Shown here piece by piece: positions 18,050-26,097 of a DNA stretch of 64,000 nucleotides. The notes under the pieces are model-generated. The model was not told the origin of the DNA. It searched no databases and saw only the letters and a program-made list of their open reading frames with translations. The stretch lies in NCBI RefSeq assembly GCF_003150675.1, contig NZ_QGGB01000003.1:186001-250000 (forward strand). Reading direction: 5' to 3'. This DNA is from Rhodohalobacter mucosus (GTDB lineage Bacteria > Bacteroidota > Rhodothermia > Balneolales > Balneolaceae). Positions within the stretch are counted from its first letter, which is position 1. Each line of letters starts with the position of its first letter. The position numbers and the translations under genes are program-made.

Positions 18050-19054
18050 ATGAAACACGCACTCGTCACCGGGGCAGCAGGATTTATCGGATTTCATCTG
18101 TCCAAACGATTATTGAGAGAGGGATACAAGGTTACCGGATTCGATAACGTGAACGATTACTACGACGTTACGCTAAAATACGGCCGCATGAAAGAGCTAG
18201 GCGTGGATCACGAGCATCTGGATGAACAGGATCCGGATTCTGCATTTCAATTTGTGAAGGGAGAGCTGTCCGACCGTAAGGATATGGAATCACTTTTTGG
18301 CGGGAATGATTTTGATGTAGTTGTCAACCTGGCCGCGCAGGCCGGAGTGCGGTATAGTCTTGAGAACCCACACGCCTACATAGAGAGCAACATTGACGGC
18401 TTTTTAAATATCCTGGAAGGCTGCCGTTATGGCGGGGTGGAGCATCTGGTGTATGCTTCTTCAAGTTCCGTTTATGGGTCCAACAAGGAGATGCCGTTCA
18501 AAACATCCGATCGCGTGGACAATCCCGTCAGCCTCTATGCCGCCACCAAAAAGAGCAATGAGCTGATGGCACACACCTATTCTCATCTCTATGATATACC
18601 GGCTACCGGACTGCGGTTTTTCACCGTTTATGGTCCATGGGGCAGGCCGGACATGGCGCTATTCATCTTCACCAAGGCAATAGTGGAGGGCCGGCCGATC
18701 CAGGTGTTCAACTACGGTGAGATGCAGAGAGATTTTACCTATATCGACGACATTGTGGAGTCGATTACGCGTCTCATCCCCAAAGCTCCGGAATCAGATA
18801 ACGGAGCACCCCACAACCTGTTCAATATCGGCCACAATAGCCCGGTGAAGCTGATGGACTTCATTCAAGAAATAGAGAAAAATCTTGGCAAGGAAGCCGA
18901 CAAGCAGATGATGCCCATCCAGCCCGGCGACGTTCCCGCCACCTGGGCCGATGTTACCGATCTGTATGATATGATCGACTACAAGCCTAAAGTAGGCATG
19001 GAAGAAGGGGTAAAAGCGTTTATTGATTGGTACAAGGGTTATTATGGGGTGTAG
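18050..19054 (+). CDS. UDP-glucuronate 4-epimerase-like NAD-dependent epimerase
   Basis: The 334-residue SDR protein has GAAGFIGFHL (NAD binding), FDNVNDYYDVTLKYGRM, LAAQAGVRYSLENPHAYI, the catalytic SSSSVYGSNKEMPF and YAATKKSNE (Tyr/Lys), and YGPWGRPDMALFIF. This pattern is characteristic of the CapI/LspL/WbnF group that converts UDP-glucuronate to UDP-galacturonate. It would supply uronic acid for the surface polysaccharide encoded downstream. It is flanked on both sides by repeat E copies and followed by a perfect 8-bp hairpin. Confidence 0.88.
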   Translation: MKHALVTGAAGFIGFHLSKRLLREGYKVTGFDNVNDYYDVTLKYGRMKELGVDHEHLDEQDPDSAFQFVKGELSDRKDMESLFGGNDFDVVVNLAAQAGVRYSLENPHAYIESNIDGFLNILEGCRYGGVEHLVYASSSSVYGSNKEMPFKTSDRVDNPVSLYAATKKSNELMAHTYSHLYDIPATGLRFFTVYGPWGRPDMALFIFTKAIVEGRPIQVFNYGEMQRDFTYIDDIVESITRLIPKAPESDNGAPHNLFNIGHNSPVKLMDFIQEIEKNLGKEADKQMMPIQPGDVPATWADVTDLYDMIDYKPKVGMEEGVKAFIDWYKGYYGV

Positions 19055-19103
19055 GCATTGGCCGAAGGCCAATGGGTAGTTGAACGTTGTTGGTTGTCAG
19101 TTG

Positions 19104-19124
19104 TATGCAGTTCGCAGTTCTGAG
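19104..19124 (-). repeat. Double-hairpin repeat E, partial inverted copy
   Basis: Read on the minus strand, CTCAGAACTGCGAACTGCAT aligns with CTCGGGACTGCGAACTGCAC of the copy at 17986-18005. The two copies bracket the UDP-glucuronate epimerase gene in inverted orientation. Confidence 0.5.
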
Positions 19125-19424
19125 AATTCAGGTTTGTCTGTTGTCAGTAGTAAGAAAAGACGGATTGAATCAACAGCTGAAGGCGCGCAATCAACAGCAC
19201 GATCTGCAGGCAGGGGATAAATCTAAAAATAACGTGGAATAATGACCTGAGACTTCACAGATTAAAACCCATTGTAACCGTATGTAACGCCACTGTAGTA
19301 AACACAGGGCATGAATGTGCTATCATTCCCAAAACAATGTTCTCAATAATTCCAAGAGGTCAAATAAAAGTCGCTGACCCAGATCCTCTCATTTGATTCT
19401 TCTGAGAGCAAGATCAATCTTTTT

Positions 19425-19528
19425 CTGTTTCTCTGTTTCTCTGTTTCTCTGTTTCTCTGTTTCTCTGTTTCTCTGTTTCTCTGTTTCTCTGTTCCTCTGT
19501 TTCTCTGTTTCTCTGTTCCTCTGTTCCT
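19425..19528 (+). repeat. Tandem octamer (CTGTTTCT)13
   Basis: Thirteen in-register 8-bp units span 104 bp. Ten read CTGTTTCT and three read CTGTTCCT (19489, 19513, 19521). Related C(T/G)GTTNNT octamers flank the A elements at about 39.9, 40.3, 45.8 and 46.2 kb. It lies about 155 bp upstream of the polysaccharide co-polymerase gene. Confidence 0.95.
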
Positions 19529-19621
19529 CAGTTTCCTCCACAATCCTCTTTAATAAATCCCCCGCAAACCGTATCTTGACAAAAAATTATCAGATGCAGG
19601 TTTAAACCCAAAATCCCCAAC

Positions 19622-19653
19622 CACCTCCGCGACCTTAGCGTCTCTGCGGTGAT
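19622..19653 (+). repeat. Dispersed repeat D, copy 3
   Basis: CACCTCCGCGACCTTAGCGT followed by CTCTGCGGTGAT, 30 bp before the GTG start of the Wzz-like gene. Confidence 0.7.
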
Positions 19654-19682
19654 TCCCCCTTTTTAATACCCCGTACCAACCC

Positions 19683-20891
19683 GTGAGCGACGACAAAAAA
19701 CAGACCCCGGAGCAGGCCCCGACAGACAAACCTGAAATCCGCTATGTACCCATTGAATACATGCCGGGGATGCACGACGATGACGACGAAATTGACCTGC
19801 TAGAGCTCGCCAAAAAAATCTGGGACGGCCGGTGGACCATCATAAAAATCACCGGTGTCTTTATTCTGCTCGGTCTCTTCTGGGCGCTCTTCAGCCCGGT
19901 GGAGTACGAGAGTGAAGCCATCCTCATGCCGGAAATACAGGTCCAGGAAACAGGTGGAACGGCAGGGCGTTTATTGCAGCAATTTGGAGGTGCTTTCGGA
20001 CTTGGTGGGATTGGTGCCGAGGGTATGCCGGCAGGTACCATTCCGCCGCTGCTCTACCCGCGCATTGTGAACAGCTTGCCGTTCCAGCTGGAGCTGCTGA
20101 ACCATGAAGTGGAGTTCCGCGACTATGGGGTCACCACCACATGGCCCGATTTTCTGGAGATTCACTACCCGACGCCCCTGGCAACGCTTGCAGTCGATTA
20201 TACCGTGAAGCTGCCGTTAACTGTTCTGAGTGGCGTGCGCTCACTTTTTGAGGATGACCCGGATAGTCTGCTCGCAACACTTCCGGATGATCCAACCCAG
20301 TCGCAATACATCTCTATTACGGAAGAGCAGCAGGAACTGGTAAATCAGCTTCGCGAACGCATCTCGGTCAGCCAGGACGAGGAGACCGGCCTGCTCACCA
20401 CCCGCGTGAAACTGCAGGATGCGCGGGCGTCGGCAGAACTGAACCGGTTTCTGATTGAACGCCTGAAGGAATACGTCATTGACTATCGCTTGGAAAAGGC
20501 ACGTCAGAATTTGGAGTTTGCTCAGGATCAGCTTGCCGAGGCAGAAACACGATTTGAAGAAACCCAAGTGGCTCTCGCAGAGTTTCAGGACCGGAATGTA
20601 TCACTGGGGACCGCCAGGGCCCAGATTGAGCTGGAGCGCCTGCAGGACGAAAAAAACCTGGCATTTAATGTTTACAGTTCTGTTGCCCAGCAGGTGGAAC
20701 AAGCAAGGCTAACACTTCAAGAGCAGACTCCCATTTTTAAAGAGGTGCAGGCGGTGACGGTGCCTAGTGAGAATAGTGACCCGAACAGGCCTATGGTGTT
20801 GGTGGTGTTTACACTATTGGGAGGCATACTGGCTGTTGGATATGTTTTTATCAGTCCATTGGTTTCTAATCTCGGTGATCATTTAAGTTGA
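19683..20891 (+). CDS. Wzz-type polysaccharide co-polymerase (chain-length determinant)
   Basis: The 402-residue protein has a polar N-terminal tail, a transmembrane helix at about 52-70 (TIIKITGVFILLGLFWALF), a Wzz domain start SPVEYESEAILMPE, a long periplasmic helical region (about 215-345, coiled-coil rich) and a second transmembrane helix at about 371-394. This two-helix topology without a kinase domain is that of PCP-1/PCP-2 chain-length regulators that act with Wzy. The start is GTG at 19683 with no visible Shine-Dalgarno. It lies just outside the A+T-rich pseudaminic acid block and has the base composition of the core genome. Confidence 0.87.
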   Translation: MSDDKKQTPEQAPTDKPEIRYVPIEYMPGMHDDDDEIDLLELAKKIWDGRWTIIKITGVFILLGLFWALFSPVEYESEAILMPEIQVQETGGTAGRLLQQFGGAFGLGGIGAEGMPAGTIPPLLYPRIVNSLPFQLELLNHEVEFRDYGVTTTWPDFLEIHYPTPLATLAVDYTVKLPLTVLSGVRSLFEDDPDSLLATLPDDPTQSQYISITEEQQELVNQLRERISVSQDEETGLLTTRVKLQDARASAELNRFLIERLKEYVIDYRLEKARQNLEFAQDQLAEAETRFEETQVALAEFQDRNVSLGTARAQIELERLQDEKNLAFNVYSSVAQQVEQARLTLQEQTPIFKEVQAVTVPSENSDPNRPMVLVVFTLLGGILAVGYVFISPLVSNLGDHLS

Positions 20892-21300
20892 TCTGTGGTA
20901 TCCTCAGTTACTTTTAAAATAAAGCGGAATTTCTGTTTTGCATAACAGTCTAAATGATAGATTACTAAGTGTTACTCTAATTTACTGGCCTTGATGTTTT
21001 AGGAGAGAATTTGCTCTGATTGATTGGAAATGAATCTGTTAAATGAGATGTAGCTGATGTTTAAATTTGATGAGTGGACTTCCAAAAAAAGAAGAAAGAA
21101 TTAAAAAGTATGGATCTAATATAGCTTTGACGATTAATCAAATGTAGTGTTGATAGTTAAGTGTTGTTTAAAAGAAAAGAAAAAACAATAATTAAATAAA
21201 ACATAAAACCATCTTTAAGTGTTTCGAATATTTATTATTGAAGAAATCAGTAGTACGAATAATCTTATATTAAGAATATTAATAAAATAAATAATTAGTA
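20892..21300. other. A+T-rich leader region of the pseudaminic acid gene run
   Basis: These 409 bp hold no gene. Base composition shifts abruptly to A+T-rich at about 20.9 kb and stays so through the following genes. A Bacteroidota-type minus-7 match TAAATTTG is at 21062-21069. No repeat family of the other spacers occurs here. Confidence 0.5.
21062..21069 (+). promoter_or_regulatory. Possible Bacteroidota-type minus-7 element
   Basis: TAAATTTG fits the TAnnTTTG consensus exactly. No TTTG is at the expected distance upstream, and it would give a leader of about 225 nt, so the call is weak. Confidence 0.2.
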
Positions 21301-22311
21301 ATGCTAAACGGAAAATCTATACTCATTACAGGCGGTACAGGATCTTTAGGAAAAGCGTTAACTAAACATATTTTTGAGAAATATCCTGACATTAAGAGAC
21401 TGGTAATATTTTCTCGGGATGAGCAGAAGCAATTCCAGATGGGTCAAGAATATCCAAATGACAAATATCCCCAAATAAGATTTTTTATTGGGGATATTCG
21501 AGATGAACAACGTATAAAACGTGCATTACAAGCAATTGATTACGTGATACATGCAGCGGCTATGAAACATGTACCGATTGCTGAATACAATCCAATGGAA
21601 TGTATTCGTACGAATGTATTGGGAGCTGAGAATCTAATCAATGCATGTCTCGAAACAGAAGTTAAGAGAGTAGTTGCTCTTTCAACGGATAAAGCAGCTG
21701 CTCCAATTAACCTTTATGGGGCAACGAAGCTTACTTCTGATAAGCTGTTTATTGCAGCAAATAATATAAGAGGCTGGAATCCGATTAAATTTTCTGTGGT
21801 GAGATATGGAAATGTCATGGGATCAAATGGATCTGTTATTCCTTTCTTTTTGAAAAAGAAAAAAGAAGGGGTTTTGCCTATTACCGATCCAAATATGACG
21901 CGCTTCAATATTTCTCTTCAGGGTGGGGTAAACATGGTGATGCACGCACTTGAATATGCATGGGGAGGAGAGTTGTTTGTTCCTAAAATTCCATCGTATC
22001 GCATTATGGATGTTGCCGAAGCTATTGGACCAAAATGTGAGAAACCGATAATAGGTATCAGGCCGGGAGAAAAAGTTCATGAAGAAATGATTACGGCATC
22101 TGATTCTTTTAATACATACGACTTAGGAAAATATTATGCCATTCTTCCACAGGTGCCACGGTTTAAGTTGAAAGATTTTATTAAACAAAATAATGCCAAA
22201 CCGGTGGAACAAGGCTTCCGCTACAATTCCGGTGAAAATGAGGAATGGGAAACAGTAGAAAGCCTGCGCAAGCTTATCAAAGAACATGTTGACCCAACAT
22301 TTGAGGTTTAG
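21301..22311 (+). CDS. pseB: UDP-N-acetylglucosamine 4,6-dehydratase (inverting)
   Basis: PseB takes UDP-GlcNAc to UDP-2-acetamido-2,6-dideoxy-beta-L-arabino-hexos-4-ulose, the first step to pseudaminic acid. The 336-residue protein has the NADP-binding ITGGTGSLGKAL (9-20), VIHAAAMKHVPIAEYNP and the catalytic Asp130-Lys131 and Tyr139 in LSTDKAAAPINLYGATK, matching the H. pylori FlaA1/PseB triad Asp132-Lys133-Tyr141. It starts the A+T-rich run; pseC follows after 3 bp. Confidence 0.95.
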   Translation: MLNGKSILITGGTGSLGKALTKHIFEKYPDIKRLVIFSRDEQKQFQMGQEYPNDKYPQIRFFIGDIRDEQRIKRALQAIDYVIHAAAMKHVPIAEYNPMECIRTNVLGAENLINACLETEVKRVVALSTDKAAAPINLYGATKLTSDKLFIAANNIRGWNPIKFSVVRYGNVMGSNGSVIPFFLKKKKEGVLPITDPNMTRFNISLQGGVNMVMHALEYAWGGELFVPKIPSYRIMDVAEAIGPKCEKPIIGIRPGEKVHEEMITASDSFNTYDLGKYYAILPQVPRFKLKDFIKQNNAKPVEQGFRYNSGENEEWETVESLRKLIKEHVDPTFEV

Positions 22312-22314
22312 AGC

Positions 22315-23550
22315 ATGGAAGCAATACCTTACGGTCGCCAAAATATAACAGATGAAGATATCCAGGCTGTCGCTGAAACATTAAAATCCGACTACCTCAC
22401 CCAGGGGCCCCGCATAGCCGAGTTTGAAGAAGCCTTTGCGGATTATGTAGGTTCCAAATATGCCGTAGCGGTTTCCAACGGTACGGCTGCCCTTCATCTG
22501 TGTACACTCGCTTTGAATGTGCTTGAAGGAGACAAAGTTATTACAACGCCAATTACCTTTGCGGCTTCGGCTAATTGCGTTAGGTATTGCGGCGGAGAAG
22601 TAATTTTTGCAGATATCGATCCGGACACGTATTTGCTGGATATCGACAAGGTTCAAGAGCTGTTGGAAGCATCTCCTCAAGGCACCTACAAAGGAATGAT
22701 ACCGGTCGATTTTGCAGGGCGAGCTGTGGATCTGGAAGCGTTTCGGAAGCTGGCAGATGATTATGATCTGTGGATCATTGAAGACTCATGCCATGCTCCG
22801 GGCGGATACTTTATCGATAGCAATGGCAAACAGCAAAATTGTGGTAACGGCCAGTTTGCTGACCTGGCAATCTTTTCATTCCATCCGGTGAAGCACATAG
22901 CCTCCGGTGAAGGCGGAATGATCACAACAAGTAACAAAGTGCTTTATGAAAAGCTTCTCAAACTCCGCACCCACGGCATCACCAAATTCGAATCTGAGTA
23001 TAAAAACTCCGTTGAATTTGCAGTGGGCTCTACTCAAAACTCAAAACTTTCCGATGAGTCGGGACTGCGAAAAGCACGCAGAAATACTCAAAAATACCCA
23101 GCATGGTATATGGAAATGCAGGAACTCGGTTATAATTACCGAATTACTGATTTTCAATGTGCATTAGGCCAAAGTCAGCTAAAAAGAGCGGATGAGGGGA
23201 TTGAAATAAGAAGGGAAATAGCTGAACTTTATTTCAATGCTTTTAAAGGAAAGTCGTTCGTCAAAGGACAGTCGGGCGTGGTTGAAGGACATGCCTACCA
23301 TCTATATGTGATTGAAGTAGAAGACCGTTTGGGATTATATAACTATTTGAGAGAAAATAACATCTATGCTCAGATTCATTACATCCCATGTCACTTAATG
23401 CCTTATTATCGTCAGTTTGGATGGAAAGAAGAAGATATGTTAAATGCTGAAAACTATTATAAGCATTGCATTAGTTTGCCGATATATCCAACATTGACTA
23501 AAGAACAACAGGATTTCGTAATTAAAAAGATCAATGAATATTACGAATGA
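22315..23550 (+). CDS. pseC: UDP-4-amino-4,6-dideoxy-N-acetyl-beta-L-altrosamine transaminase
   Basis: PseC is a PLP-dependent DegT/DnrJ/EryC1 aminotransferase that aminates C4 of the PseB product. The PLP lysine is Lys193 in SFHPVKHIASGEGG; DSCHAPGG (about 157-164) and the N-terminal IPYGRQNITDEDI are typical. At 411 residues it is about 36 longer than H. pylori PseC (375). The surplus falls at about residues 226-262, between RTHGIT and YPAWYMEMQELGYNYR, which are adjacent in normal PseC. The DNA there (23055-23081) matches a hairpin repeat found between genes at 17985-18011, so the insert looks like a repeat that entered in frame. Its stop overlaps the pseF start. Confidence 0.92.
   Translation: MEAIPYGRQNITDEDIQAVAETLKSDYLTQGPRIAEFEEAFADYVGSKYAVAVSNGTAALHLCTLALNVLEGDKVITTPITFAASANCVRYCGGEVIFADIDPDTYLLDIDKVQELLEASPQGTYKGMIPVDFAGRAVDLEAFRKLADDYDLWIIEDSCHAPGGYFIDSNGKQQNCGNGQFADLAIFSFHPVKHIASGEGGMITTSNKVLYEKLLKLRTHGITKFESEYKNSVEFAVGSTQNSKLSDESGLRKARRNTQKYPAWYMEMQELGYNYRITDFQCALGQSQLKRADEGIEIRREIAELYFNAFKGKSFVKGQSGVVEGHAYHLYVIEVEDRLGLYNYLRENNIYAQIHYIPCHLMPYYRQFGWKEEDMLNAENYYKHCISLPIYPTLTKEQQDFVIKKINEYYE
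22990..23100 (+). repeat. Repeat E insertion within pseC
   Basis: The extra segment of pseC contains CTACTCAAAACTCAAAA (tandem-like), then a double hairpin: CCGA/TCGG and CTGCG/CGCAG (23065-23081). TCGGGACTGCGAA and GCACGCAG are shared with the intergenic copy near 18.0 kb. It preserves the frame and codes for about 36 residues rich in Ser, Asn, Lys and Arg. Confidence 0.65.
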
Positions 23551-24233
23551 AAAATATAGCAATTATACCGGCTAGGGGAGGAAGTAAGCGAATCCCCAGA
23601 AAAAATATTCGTGATTTTCTGGGCAAGCCTATTATAGCATATTCCATTGAGACTGCATTGGAAAGTGGACTTTTTGACGAAGTGATGGTTTCTACCGATG
23701 ATTTTGAGATTGCTGAAATTTCAGAGAAATATAGAGCGAAAGTTCCTTTTTTAAGATCAGAAGAAACTGCGGATGATTACGCAACTACGGTGAATGTGCT
23801 TCTTGAAGTATTAAAAACATATCAGAAACAAGGAAAAAAATTCGAATATGGTTGTTGTATCTATCCAACAGCACCGCTGTTGAAGCCTTCTATTATAAAA
23901 AGCGGATATAAGAAACTCATGAGTGAAAGTTTTAGTACTGTGTTTCCGGTCGTTGAGTTTTCATATCCTATACTACGATCATTGAAGCTAAGTGGGAATG
24001 ATAAAGTTGAAATGAATTGGCCAGAACATCAGGAGTCTCGTTCACAAGACTTGCCTAAGGCATATCACGATGCAGGTCAGTTCTATTGGTTCAACGTCGA
24101 AGAGTTTCTTAAAGAAGAAGAACTCTTCGGAAAAAATAGTGGGGCACTAATATTGCCAAATACCAGCGTACAGGATATTGATACTGAGGAAGACTGGAAG
24201 TTGGCAGAGATGAAAGCGAAGCTCTCAGAATGA
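23547..24233 (+). CDS. pseF: Pseudaminic acid cytidylyltransferase
   Basis: PseF activates pseudaminic acid with CTP to CMP-Pse. The 228-residue protein has the CMP-sialate synthetase signature IIPARGGSKRIPRKNIRDF (5-23), DEVMVSTDDFEIAE and the metal-binding DIDTEEDW near the C terminus. Size and motifs fit TIGR03584-type PseF. It overlaps pseC by 4 bp and pseG by 4 bp, implying coupled translation. Confidence 0.93.
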   Translation: MKNIAIIPARGGSKRIPRKNIRDFLGKPIIAYSIETALESGLFDEVMVSTDDFEIAEISEKYRAKVPFLRSEETADDYATTVNVLLEVLKTYQKQGKKFEYGCCIYPTAPLLKPSIIKSGYKKLMSESFSTVFPVVEFSYPILRSLKLSGNDKVEMNWPEHQESRSQDLPKAYHDAGQFYWFNVEEFLKEEELFGKNSGALILPNTSVQDIDTEEDWKLAEMKAKLSE

Positions 24234-25231
24234 ATCAGAGGGTATACATACGAACTGATGGAAGTACTGATATAGGATTAGGCCATTTGGTACGGTGTAT
24301 GTCACTTGCTCATATGCTCAAAAATGATTTTTCTATTCATTTCTTTGCATTAGAAATTCCAGATTCTCTTAAAAATGAGATCACTCAAAATGGCTGGGAA
24401 GTGAATGTTGTAGAGAAAGAATTAGATTTTGTGAATGAGCTTACCGGAGATGAAATCGTGGTACTCGATGGATACCAATTTGATTCTGATTGTCAGAAGC
24501 AAATAAAGGGTAAAGAATGCAAATTGGTTTGTATTGATGATTTCCACCAAGGGCATTTCTATGCAGACTTAGTGATCAATCATGCACCTGGTGTAATTAA
24601 AGATGATTATGAGGGCGAGCCATACACAAAATATTTATTGGGTCCTGATTATGCTTTGCTTAGACCAGAGTTTCTTGGTAGTAACTCACGAGCAGAAAAT
24701 AACTCGAAAGGTATAAAGTATATATTCGTCTGTTTTGGAGGCTCCGATAATAAAAACCTTACATCTAAGATTTTATCATGGCTTCCTTCAAAAAATTACT
24801 CGGTCACAGCTGTACTTGGTAATGCTTACCTACATCAAGATGAATTGAATAAAGTGATAAAGAAAAGAGAGGATCTAAAAGTTATTGTAAAAAAATCTTT
24901 GAGTGCAAAAGAGATGAAGCTTGAACTGGAACATTCAGATTTTGCGATAGTGCCTGCAAGCGGCATTCTATTTGAGGTGATTTCAACCAAGCTTCCTGCT
25001 ATGTCAGGGTATTACATTGATAATCAAAAAAGAATATATGACGGATTTAAGGCTTTAGGGTGCATTATTGATGCCATAAATTTTAGTAAAGAACATTTTC
25101 ACAAAGCCATGCACTCAATAGATGATAAGAGCCTTGCATTGATCAGGGAAAACCAAAATCGAGCAATAGATGGAATGTCAATGAATCGAATCAATGAAGA
25201 ATTTAAAAATCTTGCAAGTATATGCTTATAG
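24230..25231 (+). CDS. pseG: UDP-2,4-diacetamido-2,4,6-trideoxy-beta-L-altropyranose hydrolase
   Basis: PseG removes UDP from the altrose intermediate before condensation with phosphoenolpyruvate. The 333-residue GT-B-like hydrolase has RTDGSTDIGLGHLVRCMSLA (8-27; catalytic His19), VCIDDFHQGHFYADLVINHA, YLLGPDYALLRPEF and VCFGGSDNKN. There is no fused N-acetyltransferase domain, which some PseG proteins carry. If the preceding N-4 group is formylated rather than acetylated (see the next gene), the enzyme must accept that substrate. Its last 10 bp overlap the formyltransferase gene. Confidence 0.92.
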   Translation: MNQRVYIRTDGSTDIGLGHLVRCMSLAHMLKNDFSIHFFALEIPDSLKNEITQNGWEVNVVEKELDFVNELTGDEIVVLDGYQFDSDCQKQIKGKECKLVCIDDFHQGHFYADLVINHAPGVIKDDYEGEPYTKYLLGPDYALLRPEFLGSNSRAENNSKGIKYIFVCFGGSDNKNLTSKILSWLPSKNYSVTAVLGNAYLHQDELNKVIKKREDLKVIVKKSLSAKEMKLELEHSDFAIVPASGILFEVISTKLPAMSGYYIDNQKRIYDGFKALGCIIDAINFSKEHFHKAMHSIDDKSLALIRENQNRAIDGMSMNRINEEFKNLASICL

Positions 25232-26097
25232 GGATATTAACATCCGGCGGTCTGGGGTATAAGGTAATATCTGAGATAATAAATCGGATTAAGAAACCTG
25301 AGTTTATTGCCACTGATAGCAACTCTGAGCAAATTATTGAGTTTTCAAATCAAAACGAGGTATTGGCATTTATTGGCAACCCAAGAGGTGGGAAATTAGT
25401 CGATTTTCTGAAAAAGAATGAAATTGAAGTGGATCTAATTCTTTCGATTAATTACCTGTTTCTTTTGGATGAAGAGTTAATTGATTCTTTGCCGATGGCT
25501 ATAAACCTGCATGGAAGCCTTCTTCCTAAATACAGGGGGCGCACTCCACATGTCTGGTCTATTATTAATGGGGAAACCAAAACCGGGGTAACAGCGCATG
25601 TAATTGATACTAATTGTGATACGGGTGATGTCGTAAAACAAGTAGAAGTTCCAATAGAAAAAGACGATACGGGTGCAACAATTCTGAAAAAGTTTGAGAA
25701 GATATACCCTGAGCTATTGTTTTCTGTTATAGAGGAGGCTCAATCAGATGATCTTAAAAGAGTCAAACAAGATAACAGTAAAGCCACTTTTTTTGGAAAG
25801 AGAACCCCGGATGACGGCTTGATTAACTGGAGTTGGCATAAAGAACGCATTCGCAATTGGGTACGGGCACAGGCTAATCCTTATCCAGGAGCATTTAGCC
25901 TGTTAAATGGAGAAAGGGTTATTGTAGACGAAGTAAATTATTCCGATATAGGATTTAGTGATACAACCAAAAACGGTACAATTTTAGATGTCATAGAAAA
26001 TCCTATCATAAAATGTCCTAACGGGGCAGTTGAACTTACTCGAGTTAGGAACCAAGATATTTTGAAAAAATTTAAATCAAAGATGGTACTTAAGTAA
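25222..26097 (+). CDS. Sugar N-formyltransferase (methionyl-tRNA formyltransferase fold)
   Basis: The 291-residue protein has the formyltransferase catalytic triad Asn95, His97 and Asp133 (INLHGSLLPKYRGRTPH, then DTNCDTGDVV); the 38-residue spacing from Asn to Asp equals that of ArnA. The C-terminal part (about 195-291) is a small beta domain as in Fmt. N10-formyltetrahydrofolate-dependent enzymes of this group N-formylate amino sugars. It lies between pseG and pseI where PseH acetyltransferase is usually encoded, and no acetyltransferase is seen anywhere in the run. A role in formylating N-4 of the altrosamine intermediate, giving Pse5Ac7Fo, is inferred. Confidence 0.85.
   Translation: MLIGILTSGGLGYKVISEIINRIKKPEFIATDSNSEQIIEFSNQNEVLAFIGNPRGGKLVDFLKKNEIEVDLILSINYLFLLDEELIDSLPMAINLHGSLLPKYRGRTPHVWSIINGETKTGVTAHVIDTNCDTGDVVKQVEVPIEKDDTGATILKKFEKIYPELLFSVIEEAQSDDLKRVKQDNSKATFFGKRTPDDGLINWSWHKERIRNWVRAQANPYPGAFSLLNGERVIVDEVNYSDIGFSDTTKNGTILDVIENPIIKCPNGAVELTRVRNQDILKKFKSKMVLK

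Larger units (their letters stand above)
19055..19682. other. Spacer with hairpin and octamer tandem
   Basis: No supported gene in 628 bp. It holds the hairpin CATTGGCC-GAA-GGCCAATG at 19056-19074, two bases after the epimerase stop and without a T-run, a partial repeat E copy (19104-19124), the CTGTTTCT tandem and a D repeat 30 bp before the wzz-like start. Frames through the octamer tract on both strands are low-complexity artefacts. Confidence 0.6.

Noticed and set aside
19343-19605. Frames made of EKQRNRET-type or FLCFSVSL-type repeats
   Set aside because: They are translations of the CTGTTTCT octamer tract and have no independent coding support.
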